Shown here in pieces: positions 32,812 to 41,107 of a stretch of DNA of 64,000 bases; within the stretch, counting starts at the first letter, position 1, and each line of letters opens with the position of its first letter. Below the pieces are notes generated by a model. It saw nothing but the letters and a program-made list of their open reading frames with translations, made no database searches and had not been told where the DNA came from. The DNA lies in contig NZ_CP080267.1 of the NCBI RefSeq assembly GCF_019431375.1, forward strand, positions 3,289,933 through 3,353,932, written 5' to 3'. The position numbers and the translations under genes were made by a program. The stretch comes from Alcanivorax sp. GTDB lineage: Bacteria; Pseudomonadota; Gammaproteobacteria; Pseudomonadales; Alcanivoracaceae.

Positions 32812-32892
32812 GCGCGGCCACCGGCCTGTCTGAGCGCGTTTGCCCTGCCCGCGTCGCTGTTAACTCTTCACTATTAACTGTTCACTGCCTTT
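32812..32892 (-). repeat. Heptamer-array element after recN
   Basis: Read on the minus strand, the array begins 4 bases after the recN stop and contains AGTGAAC, AGTTAAT, AGTGAAG and AGTTAAC units. The GGCCGCGC core at 32812-32819 is exactly 37 bp from the array end, as in the fimX, serB and leuA copies. Here the core sits in a weaker CGGT…ACCG hairpin. Confidence 0.8.
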
Positions 32893-34560
32893 CTACGCTG
32901 CCTGGGCCTTGCTCAGCATCTCTTTGGCATGGTTGCGGGTGGATTCGGTGATTTCCACGCCGCCCAGCATGCGCGCCAGTTCCTCGATTCTCGCGTTGTC
33001 ATCCAGCCCCTGAATACGGGTATGGGTGGTGTCGTCGCCCTGAATCTTGTGTACCTGCCAGTGCTGGTGGCCCTGGCTGGCCACCTGCGGCTGGTGAGTG
33101 ATGCACAGCACCTGGGCGTGGCTGCCCAGTTCACGCAGCAACCGGCCGACGATCTCGGCCACGCCACCACCGACGCCCACGTCCACTTCATCGAATACCA
33201 GGCTTGGCACCGTCAGGTTGCGGGCGCAGATTACCTGGATCGCCAGGCTCACCCGTGACAGTTCACCCCCGGAAGCTACCTTGCCCAGGGGCTTGAGGGG
33301 CTGGCCCGGGTTGGCAGAGAACAGGAATTCCACCTCTTCCAGGCCATCGCCACCGGGGGCGCATTCGCCCAACTGGGCCTCCAGTTTGGCGGCTTTCATG
33401 CCCAGGGCGGTGAGCTGTTTCTGTACCTGCTGGGTGAGGGTCTTGGCGGCACTGCGGCGGGCCTTGCTGAGCTGGCGGGCACAGTCCATGTACTGCTGCT
33501 GGGCGGCGGCTTCCTGCTCGGAGAGGGCGTGCAGGTGGGCATCCACATTGCCCAGGGCGTCGGACTCCGCCAGTAGTTGCCGGTGGTGCTCCACCAGTTC
33601 TTCCGGGCGGATGCGATGTTTGCGGGCCAGGGTGTAGCTCTGGCTGAGGCGTTCTTCCACCTGGGCCAGGCGCTCCGGGTCCAGGTCCAGCCGTTCCAGG
33701 TAATGGCGCAGATCATCGGCGGCGGCTTCCACCTGGAGACGGGCGGACTCCACCGTGTCGGCGATGGTGGCCAGGCCTTCATCCTGATTGCGGGCGTCGT
33801 CCAGCCAGTGGCTGACCTGGCTAAGATGATCGTTGCAGGTACCGTCTTCGCCTTCGTAAAGGGCGTTGAGAGACTGCTGGCAGGTGCGAATCAGGCTTTC
33901 CGCGTTGCCCAGCCGCTGTTGTTCCTGCTCCAGCTGTTCCAGTTCGCCGTCTTGCAGGGCCAGGGCGTCCAGCTCTTCCAGCTGGAAACGCAGCAGCTCT
34001 TCCTTTTCGTTCTGCTCGCGGGCCTGATTCAGGGCGTCGTCGTGGGCGCGGCGGGCCTTTTGCCAGTGGCGCCAGTGTTCGCGCACGGTGTTGGCCAGAT
34101 CGCGGGCGTCGGCGAAGTTGTCCAGCAGCTGCCGGTGCGCGTCTTTCTTCATCAGGGCCTGGTGCTCGTGCTGGCTGTGGATGCTGATCAGCCGCTCACC
34201 CAGTTCACGTACTTCCGCCAGTGGGGTGGGGGTGCCGTTTACATAGGCCCGGGAGCGACCATCGGCACGGACGGTGCGGCGCAGCAGGCACTGGTCATCG
34301 TCATCCAGCTCCCGATCGGCCAGCCACTGGCGGGCGGTCGGGTTGTCGCTGACATCAAAGGTGGCGAGCACTTCCGCCCGGTCGTGGCCGTGGCGGACAA
34401 TGCTGGAATCGGCCCGATCGCCCAGGGTCAGGCCCAGGGCATCGATGATCACGGACTTGCCCGCCCCGGTTTCCCCGCTGATCACGGTGAGGCCGTTTTC
34501 CGGCTCCAGTTCCAACTGGTCCACGGTGGCAAAGTGACGAACGCTCAAATGGGTCAGCAT
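32893..34560 (-). CDS. recN: DNA repair protein RecN
   Basis: RecN is an SMC-like ATPase that bridges DNA ends during double-strand-break repair. The 555-residue protein has the N-terminal ATPase half with Walker A GETGAGKSVI (about residues 29-38), a long coiled coil (about 150-360) rich in Glu, Gln, Leu and Arg, the signature ASGGELSRVSLAIQ, and Walker B LVFDEVDVGVGGGVAE. Length is normal for gammaproteobacterial RecN. A heptamer-array element follows its stop. No LexA box was identified in the short gap upstream. Confidence 0.95.
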   Translation of the reverse strand: MLTHLSVRHFATVDQLELEPENGLTVISGETGAGKSVIIDALGLTLGDRADSSIVRHGHDRAEVLATFDVSDNPTARQWLADRELDDDDQCLLRRTVRADGRSRAYVNGTPTPLAEVRELGERLISIHSQHEHQALMKKDAHRQLLDNFADARDLANTVREHWRHWQKARRAHDDALNQAREQNEKEELLRFQLEELDALALQDGELEQLEQEQQRLGNAESLIRTCQQSLNALYEGEDGTCNDHLSQVSHWLDDARNQDEGLATIADTVESARLQVEAAADDLRHYLERLDLDPERLAQVEERLSQSYTLARKHRIRPEELVEHHRQLLAESDALGNVDAHLHALSEQEAAAQQQYMDCARQLSKARRSAAKTLTQQVQKQLTALGMKAAKLEAQLGECAPGGDGLEEVEFLFSANPGQPLKPLGKVASGGELSRVSLAIQVICARNLTVPSLVFDEVDVGVGGGVAEIVGRLLRELGSHAQVLCITHQPQVASQGHQHWQVHKIQGDDTTHTRIQGLDDNARIEELARMLGGVEITESTRNHAKEMLSKAQAA

Positions 34561-34594
34561 GGTATCTCTCCGAAACGGGCGAGCTGTTTGGCGG

Positions 34595-35113
34595 TTAGCG
34601 GTTGGCCGGAGCCTGTATCACCTGGGTGCCGGCCAGCAGATCGTGCAGGCAGCGGCGGTCAGCGCGGAAGATCAGCAGCGGGTCGACAAGCATGATCAGG
34701 TTGACCCCGGGCACCTGGGCAAGCACATGGAACAGCAGGTAGCGCAGGCCATAGAGCTTGCCGGCGGGCACTTCGGCTTGCTCCATGCCGATGATTTTCA
34801 TGCCCAGCAGCCACTTGCCGATGGTCTGCTGGCGGTTGAACAGCAGCCAGCCCTGCAGAGCCAGGAAGATCACTTCTCCGACGATAAACCAGACCAGGGT
34901 GGTGGTCAGGTCGAGGACCCCGTTATTGGCCATCATGTCGGCCCAGCTGCCGGAAAAGAACACGATGGGGGCGATAATGGCTCCCTGGATCAGGCCGTCG
35001 ATCATGGCGCCGAAAAAACGATGCCAGCGACTGGCAAGCACCGGATTGCCTCGGGATGGGTGATTTTGCGCGTCGGCAGTGGGGCTCTGGTAGGGGTTGC
35101 CGTTGTCGGTCAT
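34595..35113 (-). CDS. RDD family membrane protein
   Basis: The 172-residue protein has a polar N-terminus (about 1-28, NPYQSPTAD type) and an RDD-like domain with three or four membrane helices: FFGAMIDGLIQGAIIAPIVFF, TTTLVWFIVGEVIFLALQGW, and a re-entrant LRYLLFHVLAQVPGVNLIMLVDPLLIF. The RDD motif appears as RWHRFFGAMID and the ending CLHDLLAGTQVI is typical. The transported or bound ligand is unknown. The gene is 34 bp upstream of recN on the same strand. Confidence 0.8.
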   Translation of the reverse strand: MTDNGNPYQSPTADAQNHPSRGNPVLASRWHRFFGAMIDGLIQGAIIAPIVFFSGSWADMMANNGVLDLTTTLVWFIVGEVIFLALQGWLLFNRQQTIGKWLLGMKIIGMEQAEVPAGKLYGLRYLLFHVLAQVPGVNLIMLVDPLLIFRADRRCLHDLLAGTQVIQAPANR

Positions 35114-35255
35114 GGTGACGCCCTTGTTACGATAACTGTTCTTTTGGTCAGTGGTTCTAATCTTAGGGGATTCCGGTCGTCAGTGTAAGCCCCTGATAAA
35201 CTCCGAACGAGAAGGCTATATAATGTCGTACTGAATTTCTGGTACATATACCGCT

Positions 35256-36305
35256 ATGACGAAGCTGGATCTCAACGAACGCAAACAACGACTGCTGATG
35301 GCGCTGGTGGAGCGCCATATCCGCGATGGGCAACCGGTGGGGTCGAAAACCCTGGCGTCCGGAAGTGGCCTGACGGTCAGCCCGGCCACTGTTCGCAACA
35401 TCATGGCGGAGCTGGAAGACCTGGGCGTGCTTGCCAGCCCCCATACTTCAGCTGGGCGCGTGCCCACGGAGCTGGGTTACCGCTTGTATGTGGATTCCCT
35501 GCTGGCGTCCAGTGTCATGGAGCGCCCGGATCACCGGTCGCTGAAAAAGGAGCTGCGTCAGCTGCTGGCCCCGGAGCAATCTCCCCAGGAGCTGATTGCC
35601 CAGGCCTCACGGACCCTGGCAGAGCTGACCCGCATGGCCGGGCTGGTGGCGGTGCCGCGCCGGGAGGTGACAACCCTTCGGCAAGTAGAGTTCTTGCCGT
35701 TATCGGGCAAGCGGGTGCTGGTGGTGCTGGTGGTCAACCGGTCTGAGGTTCAAAACCGCATCATCCATACCGACCGGGACTACGACGAGGCGGAGCTGCG
35801 CCAGGCGGCCAACTATATCAATCACACCTATGGTGGCTGCGATCTGAACAGCATCTGCGATGGGCTGCTGAACACCATGAATGCGGACCGGGCGCAGATG
35901 GATGCGCTGATGCGTACCGCCATGGAGGTGGCCGACAAGGCGTTGCGTAGTGAGCCGGAGAGCTCGGATTATGTGGTCTCCGGCGAGTCCAACCTGCTCA
36001 AGTCCGCTGAGGCGGATAACCTGCATCAGCTGCGCGACCTGTTCGACGCCTTCAACCACAAGCGCGATATCCTGCACCTGCTGGAGCGCTCCATGAAGGC
36101 GGACGGGGTGCAGATCTTCATCGGCCGGGAATCCGGCTTCCAGCCGTTCGAGGACTACTCGCTGATCTCCGCCCCCTACAAGGCAGACAACGGCCCGGTG
36201 GGCGTCCTCGCCGTGGTCGGCCCCACCCGTATGGACTACGAAAAGGTCATCCCCACCGTGGATATCACCGCCAAAATCCTCTCCGCGGCCCTAACTCAGC
36301 TTTAG
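35256..36305 (+). CDS. hrcA: Heat-inducible transcription repressor HrcA
   Basis: HrcA represses chaperone genes by binding CIRCE elements and is kept active by GroE. The 349-residue protein has an N-terminal winged helix (RKQRLLMALVERHIRDGQPVGSKTLA, SPATVRNIMAELEDLGVLASPHTSAGRVPT) and the GAF-like effector half ending VGPTRMDYEKVIPTVDITAKIL. The upstream region has a TATAAT -10 box (35219-35224) but no CIRCE-like repeat. Its stop codon overlaps a REP-like palindrome. It precedes grpE–dnaK–dnaJ, as in many bacteria. Confidence 0.95.
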   Translation: MTKLDLNERKQRLLMALVERHIRDGQPVGSKTLASGSGLTVSPATVRNIMAELEDLGVLASPHTSAGRVPTELGYRLYVDSLLASSVMERPDHRSLKKELRQLLAPEQSPQELIAQASRTLAELTRMAGLVAVPRREVTTLRQVEFLPLSGKRVLVVLVVNRSEVQNRIIHTDRDYDEAELRQAANYINHTYGGCDLNSICDGLLNTMNADRAQMDALMRTAMEVADKALRSEPESSDYVVSGESNLLKSAEADNLHQLRDLFDAFNHKRDILHLLERSMKADGVQIFIGRESGFQPFEDYSLISAPYKADNGPVGVLAVVGPTRMDYEKVIPTVDITAKILSAALTQL

Positions 36306-36346
36306 GAGCCAGCCTGCTGGCGATAATCGCCTGCAGGCAAGCTCCT
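36304..36346. repeat. REP-like palindrome after hrcA
   Basis: Arms 36304-36324 and 36326-36346 pair over 21 bases with three mismatches. The left arm reads AGGAGCCAGCCTGCTGGCGA, a sequence type well known as REP elements in pseudomonads. The hrcA stop codon TAG forms part of it. Confidence 0.7.
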
Positions 36347-36399
36347 GGGGATTCTTTGCGTTTTAAGCGGTTCGCCAGCTCATTCTCCCGAGCGTTTGT

Positions 36400-36478
36400 G
36401 CGCGGCCATCAGGGTTTCAGCGCCACTCTCAGTCATCCCGCGCCGCTATTAACTATTCACTATTAACTGTTAACTGCC
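36400..36478 (-). repeat. Heptamer-array element upstream of grpE
   Basis: Minus-oriented array of AGTTAAC, AGTTAAT, AGTGAAT and AGTTAAT units (36446-36478) with the GGCCGCGC core at 36400-36407, 38 bp away. Unlike the other copies, no minus-strand gene ends here; it lies between hrcA and the grpE promoter. Confidence 0.75.
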
Positions 36479-36488
36479 CTCCCACCCC

Positions 36489-36516
36489 CTTGAATCCTGC
36501 CCATCTGTTCCCATAT
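36489..36516 (+). promoter_or_regulatory. Sigma-32 heat-shock promoter of grpE
   Basis: CTTGAA (36489-36494) and TCCCATAT (36509-36516) are 14 bp apart, a close match to the sigma-32 pattern CTTGAA-N(13-15)-CCCCATNT. The predicted start near 36523 excludes the longer grpE reading frame from 36490. Confidence 0.7.
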
Positions 36517-36564
36517 CTTTGCCCGCTTTCCTGGAAAAGCCCGGATTGGGATGTGGAGTTGAGA

Positions 36565-37167
36565 ATGAGTGAGCAGGAAAAAGACCCGAAAAACGCCGAG
36601 CCGCAGGTAGAGACTGCCGAAGAGCAGCAGGCGGCTCAGGCCGAGGCAGCCGGGGCGGATGCAGAGTCGTCCGAGCCAGAGCAGCCCACTGCTGAGGAAC
36701 AACTGGCTGAGGCGGAAGCCGAGCTGGCCAAGGTGAAAAAAGCCCTGGGTGAGGCGGATATCCGTGCCCAGGCGGAAATCCAGAATGTGCGTAAACGCGC
36801 GGAACGGGATGTGCAGCACGCCCGCAAGTTCGCCCTGGAGAAGTTTGCCGGCGATCTGCTGAGCGTGGCGGACAACCTGGAGCGCGGCCTGGCAGCCCTG
36901 GATGACAACGACGATGCCCTGCAAGGTGCCCGTGAAGGTATCGAGCTGACCCTCAAGTCGCTGCTGGATGCCTTTGCCAAGTATAACCTGGAGCAGATCA
37001 ACCCGTCGGATGAACCGTTCAATCCGGAACTGCACGAGGCCATGACCATGGTGCCGGTGCCCAATGTGGAGCCCAACACCGTGATTGATGTGCTGGAAAA
37101 AGGCTACCAGCTCAATGGTCGCCTGATCCGTCCGGCCCGGGTGGTGGTCAGCAAGGCCGCCGAGTAA
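36565..37167 (+). CDS. grpE: Nucleotide exchange factor GrpE
   Basis: GrpE releases ADP from DnaK to complete the chaperone cycle. The 200-residue protein has an acidic, low-complexity N-terminus (about 1-55), a long helix (AEAELAKVKKAL through RKRAERDVQHARKFALEKF) that forms the dimer stalk, and the C-terminal beta domain VLEKGYQLNGRLIRPARVVVSK. The ATG at 36565 has a GGAG site upstream. The alternative start at 36490 lies inside the promoter and would add a proline/tryptophan-rich stretch foreign to the family. Confidence 0.95.
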   Translation: MSEQEKDPKNAEPQVETAEEQQAAQAEAAGADAESSEPEQPTAEEQLAEAEAELAKVKKALGEADIRAQAEIQNVRKRAERDVQHARKFALEKFAGDLLSVADNLERGLAALDDNDDALQGAREGIELTLKSLLDAFAKYNLEQINPSDEPFNPELHEAMTMVPVPNVEPNTVIDVLEKGYQLNGRLIRPARVVVSKAAE

Positions 37168-37187
37168 GCAAAAAGCCGTTCTGGCCC

Positions 37188-37215
37188 CTTGAAACGGCGC
37201 AAAGCACCGCCATAT
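37188..37215 (+). promoter_or_regulatory. Second sigma-32-type promoter, before dnaK
   Basis: CTTGAA (37188-37193) and CGCCATAT (37208-37215) are again 14 bp apart. The site lies in the grpE–dnaK gap, 78 bp before the dnaK ATG, so dnaK can be transcribed both from the grpE promoter and from its own. Confidence 0.65.
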
Positions 37216-37292
37216 AGATGCCAGACGAATTAACAATTCAACTGCCCGGTTTGCCGTCAGGGAACCGGCTGGTGTGAAGGAGAACGAGAGAT

Positions 37293-39224
37293 ATGGGTAA
37301 GATTATCGGTATCGACCTGGGTACGACCAACAGCTGTGTGGCCGTGCTGGAAGGTGATAAAGCCAAGGTTATTGAAAACGCTGAAGGCGCGCGTACTACG
37401 CCGTCCATCATCGCCTACACCGACGACAAGGAAACCCTGGTCGGTCAGTCCGCCAAGCGTCAGGCGGTGACCAACCCGGAAAACACCCTGTACGCGGTGA
37501 AGCGTCTGATCGGCCGTCGTTTTGAAGACAGCGTCGTTCAGAAAGACATCAAGATGGTCCCCTACAAGATCACCAAGGCCGACAATGGCGATGCCTGGGT
37601 GGAAGTGAAGGGCGAGAAAATGGCGCCGCCGCAGATTTCTGCGCAGGTGCTGAAGAAAATGAAGAAGACCGCGGAAGATTACCTGGGTGAGGCCGTTACC
37701 GAGGCCGTCATCACCGTGCCCGCGTACTTCAACGATTCCCAGCGCCAGGCCACCAAGGATGCCGGTCGCATCGCCGGTCTGGACGTGAAACGCATCATCA
37801 ACGAGCCCACCGCAGCGGCCCTGGCCTATGGCCTGGACAAGAAAGGTGGTGACCGCACCATCGCCGTGTATGACCTGGGTGGCGGTACCTTCGACATCTC
37901 CATCATCGAGATCGCCGAAGTGGACGGCGAGCACCAGTTTGAAGTGCTGGCCACCAACGGTGACACCTTCCTGGGTGGTGAGGATTTCGACCTGGCACTG
38001 ATCAACTTCCTGGCCGATCAGTTCAAGGCGGATTCCGGCATCGACCTGGGCGGTGACCCGCTGGCCATGCAGCGCCTGAAAGAAGCGGCCGAGAAAGCCA
38101 AGATCGAGCTGTCCTCCGCCGAGCAGACCGAAGTGAACCTGCCGTACATTACCGCAGACAGCACCGGTCCCAAGCACCTGGTGGTGAAAGTGACCCGCGC
38201 CAAGCTGGAATCCCTGGTGGGTGATCTGGTTAGCCGCTCCCTGGAGCCATGCAAGACTGCACTGGCCGATGCGGGCGTGAAAACCGCGGACATCACCGAT
38301 GTGATTCTGGTGGGTGGTCAGACCCGTATGCCGATGGTGCAGAAGAAAGTTACCGAGTTCTTTGGCAAAGAGCCGCGCAAGGACGTGAACCCGGACGAAG
38401 CGGTGGCCATGGGCGCTGCCATTCAGGGTGCAGTACTGAGCGGTGACGTGAAAGACGTGCTGCTGCTGGACGTGACGCCGCTGACCCTGGGTATTGAAAC
38501 CATGGGCGGCGTGATGACCCCGCTGATCGAGAAGAACACCACCATCCCGACCAATGCGTCCCAGGTGTTCTCCACTGCGGATGACAACCAGACTGCCGTG
38601 ACCGTGCATGTCCTGCAGGGTGAGCGTAAGCAGGCGGCGCAGAACAAGTCGCTGGGTCAGTTCAACCTGGAAGACATTCCGCCGGCACCGCGCGGTATGC
38701 CGCAGATCGAAGTGACCTTCGACATCGACGCCAACGGTATTCTGCACGTGGGCGCGAAAGACAAGGCCACCGGTAAAGAGCAGACCATCCAGATCAAGGC
38801 CTCCTCCGGTCTGTCCGACGAGGAAGTGGAAAAGATGGTGCAGGACGCCGAAGCTCACGCTGAGGAAGACAAGAAGTTCGAAGAGCTGGTGCAGACCCGT
38901 AACCAGGCCGATCATCTGGTGCACGCGACCCGCAAGACTCTCGAGGAAGCCGGTGACAAGGCTACCGACGAAGAGAAGGAAGCGATCACCAAGGCCGTGG
39001 GCGAGCTGGAAGAAGCCGCCAAAGGCAGCGACAAGGATGACATCGACGCCAAGATCAAGGCGCTGTCTGAAGTCTCTGCACCGCTGGCCGAGAAGCTGTA
39101 TGCCGAGCAGGCCCAGCAGGCGGAAGGCGCTGCAGCGGATGCCGCTGGCCAACAGCAGAAAGCCTCCGGCGATGATGTGGTCGACGCCGAGTTCGAAGAA
39201 GTGGACGACGACAAGAAGAAGTAA
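37293..39224 (+). CDS. dnaK: Chaperone protein DnaK (Hsp70)
   Basis: DnaK is the ATP-driven Hsp70 that binds exposed hydrophobic peptides. The 643-residue protein has the ATPase domain from IIGIDLGTTNSCVAVL through IAVYDLGGGTFDISII and ILVGGQTRMPMVQ, the linker DVLLLDVTPLTLGIETMGG, the substrate-binding beta domain, the helical lid, and the C-terminal acidic end DAEFEEVDDDKKK. Length and motifs are those of proteobacterial DnaK. An AAGGAG-type site precedes the ATG. Hairpins follow before dnaJ. Confidence 0.98.
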   Translation: MGKIIGIDLGTTNSCVAVLEGDKAKVIENAEGARTTPSIIAYTDDKETLVGQSAKRQAVTNPENTLYAVKRLIGRRFEDSVVQKDIKMVPYKITKADNGDAWVEVKGEKMAPPQISAQVLKKMKKTAEDYLGEAVTEAVITVPAYFNDSQRQATKDAGRIAGLDVKRIINEPTAAALAYGLDKKGGDRTIAVYDLGGGTFDISIIEIAEVDGEHQFEVLATNGDTFLGGEDFDLALINFLADQFKADSGIDLGGDPLAMQRLKEAAEKAKIELSSAEQTEVNLPYITADSTGPKHLVVKVTRAKLESLVGDLVSRSLEPCKTALADAGVKTADITDVILVGGQTRMPMVQKKVTEFFGKEPRKDVNPDEAVAMGAAIQGAVLSGDVKDVLLLDVTPLTLGIETMGGVMTPLIEKNTTIPTNASQVFSTADDNQTAVTVHVLQGERKQAAQNKSLGQFNLEDIPPAPRGMPQIEVTFDIDANGILHVGAKDKATGKEQTIQIKASSGLSDEEVEKMVQDAEAHAEEDKKFEELVQTRNQADHLVHATRKTLEEAGDKATDEEKEAITKAVGELEEAAKGSDKDDIDAKIKALSEVSAPLAEKLYAEQAQQAEGAAADAAGQQQKASGDDVVDAEFEEVDDDKKK

Positions 39225-39236
39225 GTCGTCGGACAT

Positions 39237-39312
39237 CCCGGCGCCGCGCCCAGGCGCGGTAGCCGGGAGATCCGCGCAACTTCTTTATTGCCGGCAACCT
39301 GCCGGCGTTTTT
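39237..39312 (+). terminator. Two hairpins in the dnaK–dnaJ gap, the second terminator-like
   Basis: The first hairpin (39237-39267) is GC-rich, with CCCGGC/GCCGGG ends and a CCGCGCC/GGCGCGG centre. The second pairs GCCGGC (39290-39295) with GCCGGC (39301-39306) and is followed by GTTTTT. They may stabilise dnaK mRNA and reduce read-through into dnaJ. Confidence 0.6.
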
Positions 39313-39343
39313 GTGTGACGGGACTGATTCAAAAAGGCCCACT

Positions 39344-40471
39344 ATGTCCAAACGTGATTATTACGAAGTGCTGGGAGCGTCAAAAGATGCCAGCCAGCAG
39401 GATCTGAAAAAGGCTTACCGACGCCTGGCCATGAAATACCATCCGGATCGCAACCCGGATGACCAGGAAGCCCTGGCCAAATTCAAGGAAGCCAAGGAAG
39501 CCTACGAAGTGCTCTCCGATGAGCAGAAGCGTGCTGCCTATGACCAGTTCGGCCATGCCGGCGTGGATGGTCAGGCTGGCGCTGGCGGAGCCGGTGGCTT
39601 CGGTGGCGGTGGTTTTGGTGACATCTTCGGCGATATTTTCGGTGACATCTTTGGTGGTGGTGGCGGTGGTCGTCGTGGCCCGGCCCGCGGTGCAGACCTG
39701 CGTTATACCCTGGAGCTGTCTCTGGAACAGGCGGTGCGTGGCTGCGAAGAAAAAATCCGCGTCCCCACCTGGGATAGCTGTGAAGTCTGCCATGGCAGTG
39801 GTGCCAAGGAAGGCTCTCAGCCGGTGGCCTGTAACACCTGTGGCGGCATGGGCCAGGTTCGCATGCAGCAGGGTTTCTTCACCGTGCAGCAGGCCTGTCC
39901 CACCTGTAAGGGCGAAGGGCGTGTCATCAAGGACCCCTGCACCAGTTGTGGTGGTCAGGGCCGGGTGCAAAACACCAAGACCCTGTCGGTGAAAATCCCC
40001 GCTGGCGTGGATACCGGTGACCGTATTCGTCTGGCTGGCGAAGGCGAAGCGGGCATGCATGGCGCCCCCGCCGGCGATCTGTACGTGCAGGTGGCGGTGC
40101 GCGAGCACGACATCTTCCAGCGCGACGGCGCCAATTTGTTCTGCGAAGTGCCGATCAGTTTTGTCGATGCCACCCTGGGCGGCGAGCTCGATGTGCCGAC
40201 CCTGAATGGCAAGGTCAAACTGAAGGTCCCTGCAGAAACCCAGAGCGGCAAGCTGTTCCGCTTGCGTGGCAAGGGGGTGACCCCGGTACGCGGTGGTGGC
40301 CCGGGTGATCTGCTCTGCAAGGTGGTGATCGAAACGCCGGTGAAACTGTCCAGTGAACAGAAAGATCTGCTGCGTAAATTCCAGGAATCCCTGGAAAGTG
40401 GCGGCAACCGGCACAACCCGCGCAAGAGTAGCTGGTTTGAAGGGGTGAAGCGTTTCTTCGACGCTAAATAA
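39344..40471 (+). CDS. dnaJ: Chaperone protein DnaJ (Hsp40)
   Basis: DnaJ delivers clients to DnaK and stimulates its ATPase. The 375-residue protein has the J domain with HPD in KYHPDRNPDD, a Gly/Phe-rich region with repeated GFGGGGFGDIFGD, four zinc-binding CxxCxGxG repeats (CEVCHGSG, CNTCGGMG, CPTCKGEG, CTSCGGQG), and the two C-terminal substrate-binding domains. The ATG at 39344 (MSKRDYYEVLG) is the family start; the longer frame from 39311 is rejected. Confidence 0.97.
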   Translation: MSKRDYYEVLGASKDASQQDLKKAYRRLAMKYHPDRNPDDQEALAKFKEAKEAYEVLSDEQKRAAYDQFGHAGVDGQAGAGGAGGFGGGGFGDIFGDIFGDIFGGGGGGRRGPARGADLRYTLELSLEQAVRGCEEKIRVPTWDSCEVCHGSGAKEGSQPVACNTCGGMGQVRMQQGFFTVQQACPTCKGEGRVIKDPCTSCGGQGRVQNTKTLSVKIPAGVDTGDRIRLAGEGEAGMHGAPAGDLYVQVAVREHDIFQRDGANLFCEVPISFVDATLGGELDVPTLNGKVKLKVPAETQSGKLFRLRGKGVTPVRGGGPGDLLCKVVIETPVKLSSEQKDLLRKFQESLESGGNRHNPRKSSWFEGVKRFFDAK

Positions 40472-40496
40472 TCCCTGAGCTCAGCCTGCGTCATTC

Positions 40497-40530
40497 AAAA
40501 AAGCCCGGTGCATATTGCCCGGGCTTTTTT
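40497..40530 (+). terminator. Intrinsic terminator after dnaJ
   Basis: AAAAAAGCCCGG (40497-40508) pairs with CCGGGCTTTTTT (40519-40530) around a 10-base loop. It closes the heat-shock block. The 148 bp from here to the next gene shows no clear promoter. Confidence 0.9.
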
Positions 40531-40678
40531 GTGGCCGGTTTTTGCTGCGACCCATCCCGCAAAAATGCCGATGTAAGCATCCTCGCACAACAGAATCCTC
40601 CTCAGCGCAATGACAATCCCACGCTAACCCTCGACCATCCCAGCTTTTGAATGGGCCAGTCAGGGGATAACAGCAACC

Positions 40679-41107
40679 ATGAAACAGCAGCAAGCCACCA
40701 GGGCAGTCCGGGCTCCGGGCAATGAGGCAATGGCGCAACTGGCCAGGGTTGAGGCTAGCGCAGAGGGCGTGCCCACACTCGCATTGCAGGATTCCGGCGA
40801 ACGGGTGACGCCAGTGGAGGCGGTTCGCAATCTGTCTCCGTTACAGGTCGGCGACACCGTGTTGGTGCAGCCCACCCGCCAGGGCTGGGTGATCACCGCC
40901 CAGTTGGGTGGTATCGACGCCTCACCGTTTCAGTTCACCGAAAGCGGCGCCCTGAGCCTGCGTTGTGACAAGGGGCTGCAACTGCAGGTGGGCGACGCCT
41001 CCATTGCCATCACCCCGGCGGGCTGCATCACCGTAGACGGCAAGGAAATCCACACCCTGGCCAGCGGCTTGCAGCGCATCATGGGTGGCTTGGTGCAGAT
41101 CAACTAA
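40679..41107 (+). CDS. T6SS tip-associated protein (DUF6484-like)
   Basis: The 142-residue protein is beta-rich. It has a short N-terminal basic region, an OB-like middle (GDTVLVQPTRQGWVITAQLGG) and a C-terminal repeat resembling the gp5/VgrG beta-helix tip (GALSLRCDKGLQLQVGDASIAITPAGCITVDGKEI). Proteins with this look are encoded at the head of type VI secretion effector clusters and are annotated DUF6484 or DUF3540. I infer a role in loading the effector onto the spike. It begins the island; its TAA stop overlaps the next ATG by one base. Confidence 0.65.
   Translation: MKQQQATRAVRAPGNEAMAQLARVEASAEGVPTLALQDSGERVTPVEAVRNLSPLQVGDTVLVQPTRQGWVITAQLGGIDASPFQFTESGALSLRCDKGLQLQVGDASIAITPAGCITVDGKEIHTLASGLQRIMGGLVQIN

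Noticed and set aside
36490..36564. Upstream extension of grpE
   Set aside because: It starts within the sigma-32 promoter and precedes the likely transcription start.
37257..39236. Long minus-strand frame opposite dnaK
   Set aside because: Shadow of dnaK with a biased composition; dnaK itself is unambiguous.
40531..40678. Sigma-54 promoter before the T6SS island
   Set aside because: No TGGC-N7-TTGC-like pair with correct spacing was seen.
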